Origin: Eustoma russellianum
Lineage: Eukaryota; Streptophyta; Magnoliopsida; Gentianales; Gentianaceae
Length of the DNA stretch: 64,000 bases
NCBI GenBank assembly: GCA_036186865.1
Contig: AP025043.1
Coordinates: forward strand, 28,523,108-28,587,107
Reading direction: 5' to 3'
Shown piece by piece: positions 9,847 to 20,844 of the stretch. Position 1 is the stretch's first letter. Every line of letters begins with the position of its first letter. The notes under the pieces were generated by a model, which was given only the letters and a program-made list of their open reading frames with translations, had not been told where the DNA came from and did no database searches. The position numbers and the translations under genes are program-made.

Positions 9847-12516
9847 TATAGGACCTGTATAGCACCACTAGAAGGGGGTTTGAATAGTGGTGCGGAAAAT
9901 TTAGTTTTTTAAAAACTTTTGAACCAAAAACCTCACTTCTGAAAAGGGTTTCTGTTTTCAGATTCTGATTTGAAACGATTTCAAGACCTAGTTACAGACC
10001 TCCAAAAATTATGAAATTTGGTGAGATTCTACACTCAGATGTTCTGAGTATCTCATAAAAATTTCAAATTAACATTCAACTCCTAACCCTTTGAAAATAC
10101 GTTTTTGGTCAGATTGCGCAAATCTGCCAGAAACAGTACTCCGATTTGAAAATTTTATTCCAATTCATTGGTGACTCCAAATGGTCTGAAAATTTAGTGA
10201 CAACACCCTCAATATATTTATTTTAATGGGTTGAAACATTTTTTAAAAATTTCTTTAGGCAATATATCAATCACGTTGATGTTCTCAACCTTTGCAACTC
10301 TGAAAATCAGATTGCCTCAGTCTCAGAACTATTCAAGTTTGATTGACTTATACTTATCCAAATAAGTTAAAACTTGCACCAAATGAAATCTATGATGTGT
10401 GGCTATGTTTTTGAAACTTTTATGATTTTTGAAAATCTTTTGCTATTTTTACCATTTCAATGAAACGATGCAGAAAACAGGAAACTGAAAGTAAAGTGTG
10501 AAAATAAGAACACCAAGAATTTTATACTGGTTCGGTTAAAACAAACCTACTCTAGTCTTCAAGGACACCTTCTTCGGTTATCGCTAAACACCAAAAACAC
10601 CTTAACATAAGGGTCACTGGAGTTATACACTAACTCCACCATTTTACAACCAATACAACCAAACAAGCCGATCACGAACACCACCACCAATCGAATGAAG
10701 GTTTGATCATACCTTGATCAACTTTTTACAACAATGAATGAGTGTGGGTGGTACCTATAAAATATGTAGAATATATGAACAATAGGTTTGAGAGAAGAAG
10801 AAGAAGAAGAAAAGAAATGTAGAAGAAGAGAGTAGAGATCCTTTTGCACTTGAGATAAATGTGAGAGTTGTCTTAGCTTTTGTTTGCACTACTTCTTTCC
10901 TTTTAATCAACCTTGGCCGCCCCCTACGGCATCTCTTCCTTCTTGAGGATTCTCTTTAATGCCCTTGAAAGATTGCTTTGTGTAGATATGATACCATCTT
11001 GCTCACTTGGCACATTATGATTGGAGGAATGACTTGACCTTGCTTACTTGTCATTTGATGATTGGTCCAACTTGTCATCATTTTAATGAGCTGTAAAATC
11101 TGAAAATAACTTACAAAACATGTGCCAAAAGAATTCAAATATTGCCAAACAATCACCATTCAATCCCTTCAATTTTGGGAAGCAAATTAAGCACCATTCA
11201 ACTCAAGAAAATCGGCCAACCCTATAGTAGCACATGCTGAAATTTTCAGCATGTGTCTAATTTGAACTCTTTTGAATTGTTACCTTGTGTAGTTCCCTCT
11301 TTTATGTCACTAACCTTGTGTGGCATATTCTCCACCAATTGAGATGCCAACTAAGCTCCACATAGGATCCAATGTGGCTGCAAATGGCGTGTAGAATGGC
11401 TAGGCATGTGCTGAAATTTTACTTTAGTAAGCTTTGTCAAATAATACACAATAATTACACATATATGGTAAATTCCAATCAGCCCTAATTTAATTTCTAG
11501 AACACTTTAATATGTCTTGAATGTGTAAAAAGTGTCTAGATGCATGTTACAACTCATGCCAAAAAAACGTTCCATGTGTTGTGTTCGTATAAAACTGAAT
11601 TTTTGACTTCCGACGATTACGCGATTTTTCTCCGATTAAATTCAAACTTCTTGCACATGTCATATATGTTATGCCACACATAATAATCATAAAATAAATT
11701 AGATATTCAGCTCTAATTGCTGATGGTATATACGCCCCATGTGCTTAAAAGAATTGAATTTGAAATCTCCATAATTTGGGCTAAATTGTGGGTGATTTGT
11801 TGTGCCAACATGGAATCATTTAGCGGCTGAATTTAACATTTGAGCCACGAAATTTTGGCTATTTCAAAGTATATGGGCTGGCCATCTTTATATGGCAAGT
11901 ACGCGACACGTCGGTGAAGTTTCGGTAGTCACCCGATACGACAATTTTCGGTTTATAACCTTGTAATGTGTCGTATAATTTTGTCATCACAATGACTTAT
12001 ATCATATGATATAAGACCTGAATATACTCATAAATATAAGGTGTATATAGTGGTGTGACGTTGACGTACATTTGTAATATATATAACGTGTCGGTAGTAC
12101 GTCGGAATATATATGTAGTGCCTTTTTAATAAAAATATGAATATATATATATATATGTGTGGTATATGAATGGCGTGTATATTGAGTGGGTAAGGAGACT
12201 TTCCATTTTCAATTTGTTGCCATCAAGCTTTGTCCAAATATGTCTTCTTTAATAAACTAGTTAGTTCATTAACTTAAGTACTTCACTTAATGAACTAGTT
12301 TAGTTCATTTATTGTGGCACTTGAAAAAAGTTCAAAGACAAAAAATGTTTTTCTATGATCTAAGCTTTAACGCTTCATGGCTTGTTAATACTGCAACAAT
12401 ATATATAAACATATGAAGCACATAAATGTGTCAAATAACAATTTTGTCATGCATTTCGTAAACTCGTACTATATAAATCATACACTTGTAAATCATTCAA
12501 ACACTTTTTCTCAACA
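9847..12516 (-). mobile_element. solo LTR C inserted in LTR B (right)
   Basis: This is a 2670 bp second copy of LTR C, minus-oriented, with its TGTTGAG end at 12516 and its GGTCCTATA end at 9847. The flanks are AGTGC (9842-9846) and AGTGT (12517-12521), which agree at 4 of 5 positions and differ from the TCGTC of the left copy. It inserted about 300 bp away from the equivalent position in the left LTR B, so the two insertions are independent. There is no internal domain. The open frame at 10956-11159 has no family resemblance. Confidence 0.86.
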
Positions 12517-13155
12517 AGTGTCACTCTTCTGAACTGATTCCGTTGTATCCTGGGAGATGGTTGCTTCATCTGGTTGGACACAGTATACCGGAGCAATACG
12601 TTTTAAGGACAGAGTCCTGGACTCACCTCAGTTTGTTCACTCGGCTAAATTACTGAGCTGCTGTTAGCGCAATAATCTACATCACTGTTGTGCTAAGCTT
12701 AACTGGTCTATTCAGTTGTTGTCATGCTAAGCTCAGGTGTTGTGTTAAGCTCAGCTGTTTGGCTATTTAAAATATCTATTGTTCTACAGCGCTGCTGTGA
12801 TGAGCTCTGCTGATGTGCTCAGCTCGGCTGTATGGCTGATAGCACAGTACTGCTGTTCTTTAGTGATGCAATGCTGAGGTCGGCAGGTCAGTTGACTATC
12901 TAGAACAAAAACTTAGTTGCGCTACTAGGATCATTTGACCTGACAGACTGACCTGACCTGTCCTGAGTGCGGCAGGTCAACTGTGCCTTAGTTCATACGA
13001 ACATTGTATAGAATTGTTTTGTCTAACTGAATTTTTCCCAACAAGCTTAAGATGTATTCTCTAGTTGATTCTGTATTGTCTGCTCTACTCCTACTGTTTT
13101 ATTATTTGAAACATATTGTTTATAAGTTGTTTGTTTCCATTTCACAAAAACTGAG

Positions 13156-14100
13156 ATGGAGAACGAAAGCGGAAACTCAGTTCATGGAGAGAACAGTGTT
13201 GTTCTAGTGGCACCAAACGCTGGGTGCCTTAGAATGTTCATGCACCAGGGTCTGGTGTGGCCCAAGTGGGAAACCAGATAAGTTCACTAGGAGCTTCTTC
13301 AAAAGGTGGCAGCAGAAGATGTTGTTCTTCCTGGCTGCGCTGGGGCTGGCCAAGTTATTGACCGAGGATCCGCCTGTAGTGGATCTGGTGGATGACCAAG
13401 ACTCATAATATGCAAAACAATCTTTTTATTGAAGCATGGAACTTCAACAATTATGTTTCTTTGAGTCATATTCTGAGTTGTTTAGACAATTCTTTGTATG
13501 GATTATATTGTACTCTCAAAACTGCAAAGTCTTTGTGGCAGGCTTTGGAGAAGAAATATCGCACGGAAGATGCTGGTACAAAGAAGGTCATTGTCGGCAA
13601 ATTCTTCGATTTCAAAATGTCAGATTATCGAATTGTTTTTTCTCAGATTGAGGAACTACAGATATTGGTAGCCGAAATGGAAGAGGAGGTCATGTTGCTC
13701 CAGTGAATCTTCGTGGTGGCTGCGAGTGATTGAGAAGCTACCTCTTTCGTGGACGGAATTCAAAAGCTATCTCAAACACAAGAGAAAGGAGATGACATTG
13801 GAAGATCTGATTTTTTGACTCCGCATAGAGGAGGAGAATCAAAGATCTGAGAAAAAGTCACATGCAAGTTCTGGTCATGCCGAAGCCCATGTTATGGAGG
13901 CAAAGAAAAAGAAAGGCCACCCAGAGTGAACAACAAAGGCAAGCAAATAGCCAAGAGGTTCACGGAAAATGCAATAAATGTGGCATATAGGGGCATTTCA
14001 ACAATGATTGTCGCAAACCCAAAAAGAAACAAACCAAGGCAAAATCAAACCTCATTAATGCCTTTGATGATTTGAACTTGTGTGTTGTATCAGTGTGCAA
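13156..14100 (+). pseudogene. copia B gag
   Basis: This is the Gag of the plus-strand copy. The start ATG at 13156 (MENESGNS) is the position conserved with the minus-strand copy. The longest open part (13392-13706) carries the copia Gag core, with LYCTLKTAKSLWQALEKKYR and KKVIVGKFFDFKMSD. Near 13968 is a CCHC zinc knuckle (CNKCG, H, C) that contains an in-frame stop after the second Cys. At least four frame changes or stops interrupt it. It would have packaged the element RNA in cytoplasmic particles. Confidence 0.83.
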
Positions 14101-14109
14101 TGCCATGGG

Positions 14110-17061
14110 GAACATACGTGAATGATGGCTGGATACTGACGCCACAAGACATGTCTGGTCCAATGGGGCAATGTTCTCAGAGGACCAGCCCAGGAAATTT
14201 TACATGCAAAACTCTGCCTCGTCGAAGATAAAAGGCGAAGGTAATTTTGTTCTGAAGCTGACCTCGGGGAAGCACCTGAATCTGCAGAATGTGTTGCACA
14301 TTCCCAACATCTGAAAGAATTTGGTTTCTGGGGCTCTACTAATCATGCATGGATTTAGACTACTATTAGAGTCGAATAAAGTAATTCTTTTGAAGAATAG
14401 TATGTATTTGGGGAAGGGTACTTGTCAGATAGGATGTTTAAATTAATGTCATTAACCCAAGAAATACTTCTCCGAAGTGGCCAATAATAATGCTTACTCT
14501 TCTGCTTACATGTTTGAATCTTCTTGTTTATGACATTTTCATTTGGGACATGTAATTTACAAGTCAATAAAATGAATGGTTAATCTTGACTTATTATCCA
14601 AATTAAATTTTGATAAAGAAAAATGCCAAATTTGTGTTGAAGCAAAAATGGCAAAGGTGCCATTTCCTTCAATAGAAAGAAACATTGAACCTTTGCATTT
14701 AATTCATACAGATGTGTAAGTTGAAGTTTGTGCAAAAGAGAGGTGGTAAAAAATACTGTCTTTTTTTATTGACGATTGCACTAGATACTGTTATGTTTAT
14801 TTGCTAAGAAGCAAAGATGAGGTCGTTGATGTGATTAAAGACTATAAAAATGAAGTTCAGAATCAACTTAACAAACAAATTAAAGCAATTCTAGTGATAG
14901 AGGATGCGAATGTGACACACTGTTTAATGAATTTTGTTTAGAACATGGCATTATTCATCAAATGACTGCACCATATTGACATCAATCAAATGGTATTGTT
15001 CAACGCAAAAACCGTGCTCTAAAAAAGATGATGAATGCTATATTGGTAAGTTTGGGTTACCTCAGAACTTTTGGGGGGAAGCAATCCTCTCAGCTAACAT
15101 CATTTTGAATAGAATTCCATCTAAAAAGATAGATGAGACCCCATACAAGATTTGGAAGGGCCATAAGCCTAGCTACACATACTTGAAAGTGTGGGGGTGT
15201 CTGACAAAGGTTGTTGTACCTAAGCCAATAGAAGTAATGATTGGGTCTAAAATGATTGACCGCATATTCATAGGATATGCGACTAACAGTAGTGCATAAC
15301 GATTCTTGGTGCACAAATCGGACATTCCTGACATATATGAAAATGTTGTCATCGAGTCGAAGAATGCAGTGTTCTTTGAAGATGTCTTTCCAAAGAAAGA
15401 CAAAAGCAGAAGGAACAAGTACTGGTAAGCAAATGCGTGAGACGGCTACTCAAGAAACTAAAGAACTTCATCAAAGCAAGCGAGCCAAAATACTAACATC
15501 GTTTGGACCAGATTATCTATCATATATGGTAGAAAATGAGCCAAGGACCTTTTCTGAGGCAATGTCAACTTCAGCAGCTCTTTTCTGGAAAGAGGCAATA
15601 AACAATGAGATAGACTCTATTCTTCTGAATAACACTTGGGAGCTGGTTGATCTTCCACCAGGAAGCAAACCACTCAAGTGCAAGTGGATTTTCTAGAAGA
15701 AATTGAAAGAGGATGGGTCTATCGACAAGCACAAGACCCGGTTGGTAGCTAAAGGCTATCGACAAAAAGAAGGTTTTGACTTTTTTTAATATCTACTCAC
15801 CAGTAACTAGAATCACTTCTATAAGGGTGCTGGTTGCTATTGCAGCAGTCTATAACTTAGAAATCCATTGCATGGATGTGAAGACTACCTTTCTGAATGG
15901 TGAGTTGGAGGAAGAAATTTATATAGAACAACCCGAAGTGTTTGTTCTTCCCGGACAAGAATCGAAAGTCTGTAGACTTGTTAAGTCATTGTACGGACTT
16001 AACCAAGCACCTAAACAGTGGCACTTGAAATTTGATCAAGCAATGCTAGCTAATGGCTTCAAGATCAATGAGTGTGACAAGTGTGTCTACATCAAGAACA
16101 CACCAAATGCCTATGTAATAGTATGTCTCTATGTAGAAGACATACTACTCATGGACAATACTTGTGATATCATCTTAAATATGAAGAAGATGTTGACGAG
16201 AAAATACGACATGAAAGATATGAGAGTTTCCAACGTTATTCTAGGAATTAAAATTTCTAGGGTAGCTGATGGACTCGTGTTGTCACAAACTTACTATATC
16301 GAATATGTTCTAAAACGTTTCAATATGTTTAATGTAAAACCATTGAAAACTCCACTCGACTTAAGTATACACTTAAGGAAGTACCGAGGCGAGCCAATAG
16401 CTCAATTGGAGTTCTCACAAGTAATTGGAAATATAATGTACATAATAAACTGTACAAGACCAGACTTAGCATGCTCAGTAAACAAACTGATCATGTTTAC
16501 TAGTAATCCAAGCGATGATAATTGGAAAGCTCTAAATAGAGTAATGAGATACTTAAAGTATACAATGAACCATGGATTACATTACTTAAGATACCCAACA
16601 GTATTGGAAGGCTATTATCATGCCAACTGGACATCTGATAGTAAAGATTCTAAGTCCACCAGTGATTATTTATTCATGGTTGGTAGAGGTTTTATGTCAT
16701 GGAAATCCACAAAGCAAACGTGCATAGCTTGTTCCATTATAGAAGCTGAGTTGTAGCACTAGATAAAGTAAGGAAAGAGGTTGAATGGCTTCAGAATTTC
16801 TTGGAAGATGTGTCATGTTGGCCTAAGTCAATCACTTCTATCAGCATACACTATGATAGTCAGTCAGCTATATGACGAGCTCAAAGCAGCATCTACAATG
16901 GTAAGTCTCGACACATACGTCGGAGACACAACACCATTAAATAGTTGATCTTTAATGGCGTGATTTCCATTGAATATATAAAATCAAAGGAGAATCTTGC
17001 GGATCTGCTTAGAAAAGGCTTGCCTAGAGATCAGATGTCAAATTTAATAAATGGAATGTGA
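14110..17061 (+). pseudogene. copia B pol (protease, integrase, RT, RNase H)
   Basis: The domains run in copia order. Protease remnant near 14125 (WILT, then RHVWSN after one missing base). Integrase HHCC near 14540-14640 (HLGH, CQICVEAKM) and core 14750-15300 (FFIDDCTRYCYVYLL, then YKIWKGHKPSYTYLKVWG). Linker with VFPKKDK. Reverse transcriptase from 15600, with an open frame at 15776-16756 (QMDV-like block CMDVKTTFLNGELEEE, LYGLNQAPKQWHLKFDQ). RNase H from about 16590, ending RKGLPRDQMSNLINGM with a stop at 17059-17061. The catalytic YVDD is YVED at about 16131-16142, so the polymerase would be inactive even if the frame were intact. The lineage within copia is uncertain. Confidence 0.87.
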
Positions 17062-17625
17062 CTAAAGCCTACAATGCAAGAACCTTTGCCACGGAAACCC
17101 AACCTTGTTGACTGGAGATCTCAGAATCTTGGTTCAATGGGACAACTAAGTTATGAAGTTTCAGTAAAGCACTTACTCATTCTGTTAAATAAAAGTGATG
17201 TTAGTAGAAAGAGTTATGGTAATCTGAGGCTTTTAATGTTTCTTATATCTTGGTATATCAGGTGGAGTATAGCATAATACTCTTTATAGGAAACACCTAT
17301 GTAAGTGTGAAGTGGGGCCGTTTCTATGAGAGTTTTGGAAGGCAAGAATTCTCTAAAACACTTCCTGAAAACAGGTGGTTTATGGCCAAAACAAACACAA
17401 TCATAAGAACCAAAAAGGTGTTAAAGGAAATGTTGTGTGAGTACTGTTGTCTAGGTTTACAATAAAGGCTGACTAGTTCAAGACATCAAGTCATTAATTG
17501 CCTGAGTGGATCCGATAGTATATCACTGGGGAAGGTTCAAAGCCAGAAGCTACTTATCTTGATGCAACATTTTCTTGTCTAACTTCTCGCTAGAGTCTGC
17601 ATATGCATTTTCATTAAGTTCCATT

Positions 17626-17637
17626 CATGTGGGGGAT
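17626..17637 (+). promoter_or_regulatory. polypurine tract of copia B
   Basis: TGTGGGGGA directly before the TGTTGG start of the 3' LTR. This is the primer site for plus-strand DNA synthesis. The same sequence stands before the outer copy's 3' LTR at 20845. Confidence 0.7.
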
Positions 17638-18677
17638 TGTTGGAAAAAAAATTGAAAGAAATTGAATGTGGCCAAGTTGCAAATCGTGGTTAGCAACGTA
17701 CTTTGAGCTTAATTATAATTAGTCTCATTAATGACATGTGTAAACTAATGAATCATTAATTATCCAGGCTTGGGTTGCAGGATGCAGGCTGTAGGCCAGA
17801 TCCTGCAGGCTGCAGGTCGGATCCTACAGGCTGCATCCTATCTGTTGGAGAAATTTGTTTAAATTTAAATTTCTCTAGATGGTTGTGATTTGATCAAACG
17901 ACTGTGGGCAGACCTGATGCAGTTATCTCATCCAAGGGTTCAGGCCGAGTAGGTATCAGATCCTACGACTGTGGTTGAATTGGCGTTAACAAATTGACCT
18001 TAGTTTTCCCCTATACATGCGAGGCCGAGCTAACCTCCGTGGTAATTAGAATTCTATCCAGAATTCAATCAGTTTCCTTCTTTACTCTCTACAATCTCTC
18101 TCTACAAATCATCTTCTCCCTGTATAGTTTGCATCTCTACATTTTTCAAATCGTGTGCAAAGCCAGGAACACCTTACAGGTTTGTTGAGCTCATACGATA
18201 TAGTGCCGCTCATCTGAACTAATTCCCTTGTATCCTGGGAAACGGTTGCTTTATCTGGTTGGGCACAGTATACCAGAGTAATACATCTTAAGGACAGAGT
18301 CCTGGACTAACCTTGGTTTGTTTGCTTGGCTGAACTGCTGAGCTGCTATTATCGCAGTACTGCTAATCTGCAGTGCTGCCGTGCTGAGCTCAATTGGTCT
18401 ACCGATCTGTTGTCGTGCTGAGCTTGGTTGTTTGGTTGTTAGAGCATTTGTTGTTCTACAGCGCTACTGTGCTGAGCTCACAGTACTTCTGTTTTGCAGT
18501 GCTGCTGTGCTGAGGTTGGCAGGTCGGCTGACTATCCAGAAAGCAAACTTAATTGCGCTACTTGGATTGTTGGACTTGACAGACCGACCTGACCTGCCCT
18601 GAGCTCGGTAGGTCGGCTGTTGCCTTAGTTCACACGAACATTGTACAGAATCGTTTTGTCTAACTTGATTTCCAATA
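17638..18677 (+). mobile_element. 3' LTR of plus-strand copia B
   Basis: It starts TGTTGGAAAAAA and ends TTTCCAATA, a decayed form of TTTCCCAACA. Sequence present in other B LTRs is missing around 17765, and the TATA box is mutated. Repeated direct copies of a TGCAGG-rich stretch lie at 17765-17835. The outer element's pol resumes directly after it. Confidence 0.84.
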
Positions 18678-20326
18678 AGAGGACCTATCAAGGCACTAAG
18701 GAACTTCGTCAAAGCAAGCGATACAGAATACCAACATAGTTTGGACCGGATTTTCTAACCTCTATGGTAGAAAACGAGCCAAGAACTTTCTCTGAGACAA
18801 TGTCAACTCCAAACATTCCTTCTGGATAGAGGCAATACCTAGTGAGATAGAATCAATTCTTTTGAACCACACTTGGGAGCTGGTTGATCTTCCATCAGGA
18901 AGTAAACCACTCTGGTGCAAGAGGATTTTCAAGTAGAAATTGAAAGAGGATGGGTCTATCGACAAGCACAAGGCCCAGTTGGTAGCTAAAGACTATCGAC
19001 AAAAGGAAGGCTTTGACTTTTTTGATACCTACTCACAAGTAACTAGAATCACTTCTATAAGAGTGTTGGTTACTATTGCATGAGTCTATAACTTAGAAAT
19101 CTATCTGATGGATGTGAAGACTGCCTTCCTGAAGGGTGAGTTGGAGGAAGAAATTTATATGGAACAACCCGAAGTGTTCGTTGTTCCTGGATAAGAATCG
19201 AAAGCCTGTAGACTTGTTAAGTCATTGTACGGACTTAACCAAGTACCTAAACAGTGGCACTTGAAATTTGATCAAGCGATGCAAGCTAATGGTTTCAAGA
19301 TCAACAAGTGTGACAAGTGTGTCCACATCAAGAACACACCAAATGCCTATATAATAGTATGTCTCTATGTAGACGACATGCTGATCATGGACAGTACTTG
19401 TGATATCATCTTAAATACAAAGAAGATGTTGACGAGAAACTTCGACATGAAAGATATGGGAATTGCCAACGTTATTCTAGGAATTAAAATTTCTAGGGTA
19501 GCCGAAGGACTCCTGTTGTCACAAACTCACTATATTGAATCTGTTCTAAAACGTTTCAATATGTTTGATGTGAAAACGGTGAAGACTCCACTTGACTTAA
19601 GTATACACTTAAAGAAGAACTAAGGCGAACCAGTAGCTCAATTGGAGTACTCGCAAGTAATTGGAAGTTTGATGTACATAACAAACTGTAAAAGGCCAGA
19701 CTTAGCATGTTCAGTAAACAAACTGAACAGGTTTACCAGTAATTCAAGTGATGATCATTGGAAAGTCCTAAATAAAGTAATGAGATACTTGAAGTATACA
19801 ATGAACAATGGATTATGTTACTTAAGATATCCAGCAGTATTGGAAGGCTATTGTGATGTTAACTACATATCTGATAGCAAAGATTGCAAGTCCATCAGTG
19901 GATATTTATTCATAGTTGATGGAGTTGTTGTATTGTGGAAATCCACAAAGCAAATATGCATAGCTCGTTCCACTATGGAAGCTGAGTTTATAGCACTAGA
20001 TAAAGCCAGGGAAGAGGCTGAATGGCTTTGGAATTTCCTGGAAGTTATCTCATGCTAGCCTAAGTCAATCGCTTCTATCAGCATACACTGTGATAGTCAG
20101 TCAGCTATAGAATGAGCTCAAAGCAGCATGTACAATGGTAAGTCTCGACACATACGTCAGAGATAACACCATTAAATAGTTGATCTCTAATGGTGTGATT
20201 TCCATTGATTATATAAAATCAAAAGAGAATCTTACAGATCATCTCACAAAAGGTTTGCCTAGAGATCAGATGTCAAATTTGACAAACGGAATGGGAATAA
20301 AGCCTATAATGCAAGAACCTTTGTAA
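18678..20326 (+). pseudogene. outer copia B pol, RT and RNase H
   Basis: This is the continuation of the fragment at 8801-9108. It covers the end of the integrase linker, the reverse transcriptase and RNase H, ending GLPRDQMSNLTNGM and a stop at 20324-20326. The longest open parts are 19225-19623 and 19642-20058. Here the active-site box is an intact YVDD (YVDDMLIM, about 19369-19392), unlike the inserted copy. RNase H shows SDSKDCKSISGYLF and STMEAEFIALDKA. Stops and small indels elsewhere inactivate it. Confidence 0.86.
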
Positions 20327-20844
20327 CGATAACCCAACCTTGTTGACTGGAGATCCCAGAATCTTCGTTCAATGGGGCAACTAAATTATGAAGTTTCAGT
20401 CAATCACTTACTCATTTTGTTAAATAAAAGTGTTGTATGCAAAAAGAGTTAGGGTAAGCTGAGGCTTTTAATGTTTCCTACATCTTAGTATGTATGGCAA
20501 AATACTCTTTATAGGAAACAACTATATAAGTGTGAGGTGGGGCTGCTTCTATGAGAGTTCTGAAGGGCAAGAATTCTCTAAAACACTTGATGGCCAAAAC
20601 AACACAATCATGAGAAGCAAATTGGTGTTAAAGGAAATTTTGTGTGAGTACTGTTGTCTAGGTTCTTAAAAAAAGCTGACTAGTTCAAGACATCAAGTCA
20701 CTAATTAGCCGAGTGGATCCGACAATATATCACTATGAAAGGTTCAAAGCCAAAAGCTACATCTTCCGATGCAACATATTCTTGCCTGACTTCTAGTTAG
20801 AGTCTGCATATGCATTTATAGTAATTTCCATTCATGTGGGGGAT

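Larger units (their letters stand above)
9109..13043 (+). mobile_element. 5' LTR of plus-strand copia B
   Basis: It starts TGTTGAGAAG and ends TTTTTCCCAACA. A TATA box lies at 9651. It is interrupted by a solo LTR C at 9847-12516; without that it is about 1.26 kb, close to the 3' LTR (1.04 kb, with internal deletions). The second half is rich in GAGCTC and CTGAGC motifs. A region of CAGGTCGG-type inverted repeats lies shortly before its end. Confidence 0.85.
9109..18677 (+). mobile_element. copia B element, plus strand, full structure
   Basis: This is a Ty1/copia retrotransposon with both LTRs: 5' LTR 9109-13043 (interrupted by a solo LTR C), internal region 13044-17637, 3' LTR 17638-18677. 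The order gag, protease, integrase, reverse transcriptase, RNase H identifies copia. It lies in the pol of another copy of the same family, with near-matching duplications AGACG and AGAGG. The internal region is about 4.6 kb. All frames are broken by many stops and frameshifts. No primer-binding site of the common initiator-Met type follows the 5' LTR; the sequence there reads AGCTTAAGATGTATTC. Confidence 0.87.

Noticed and set aside
4615..13043. A single inverted duplication producing both arms at once
   Set aside because: The two nested LTR C copies have different target duplications and positions, so the arms arose from separate insertions.
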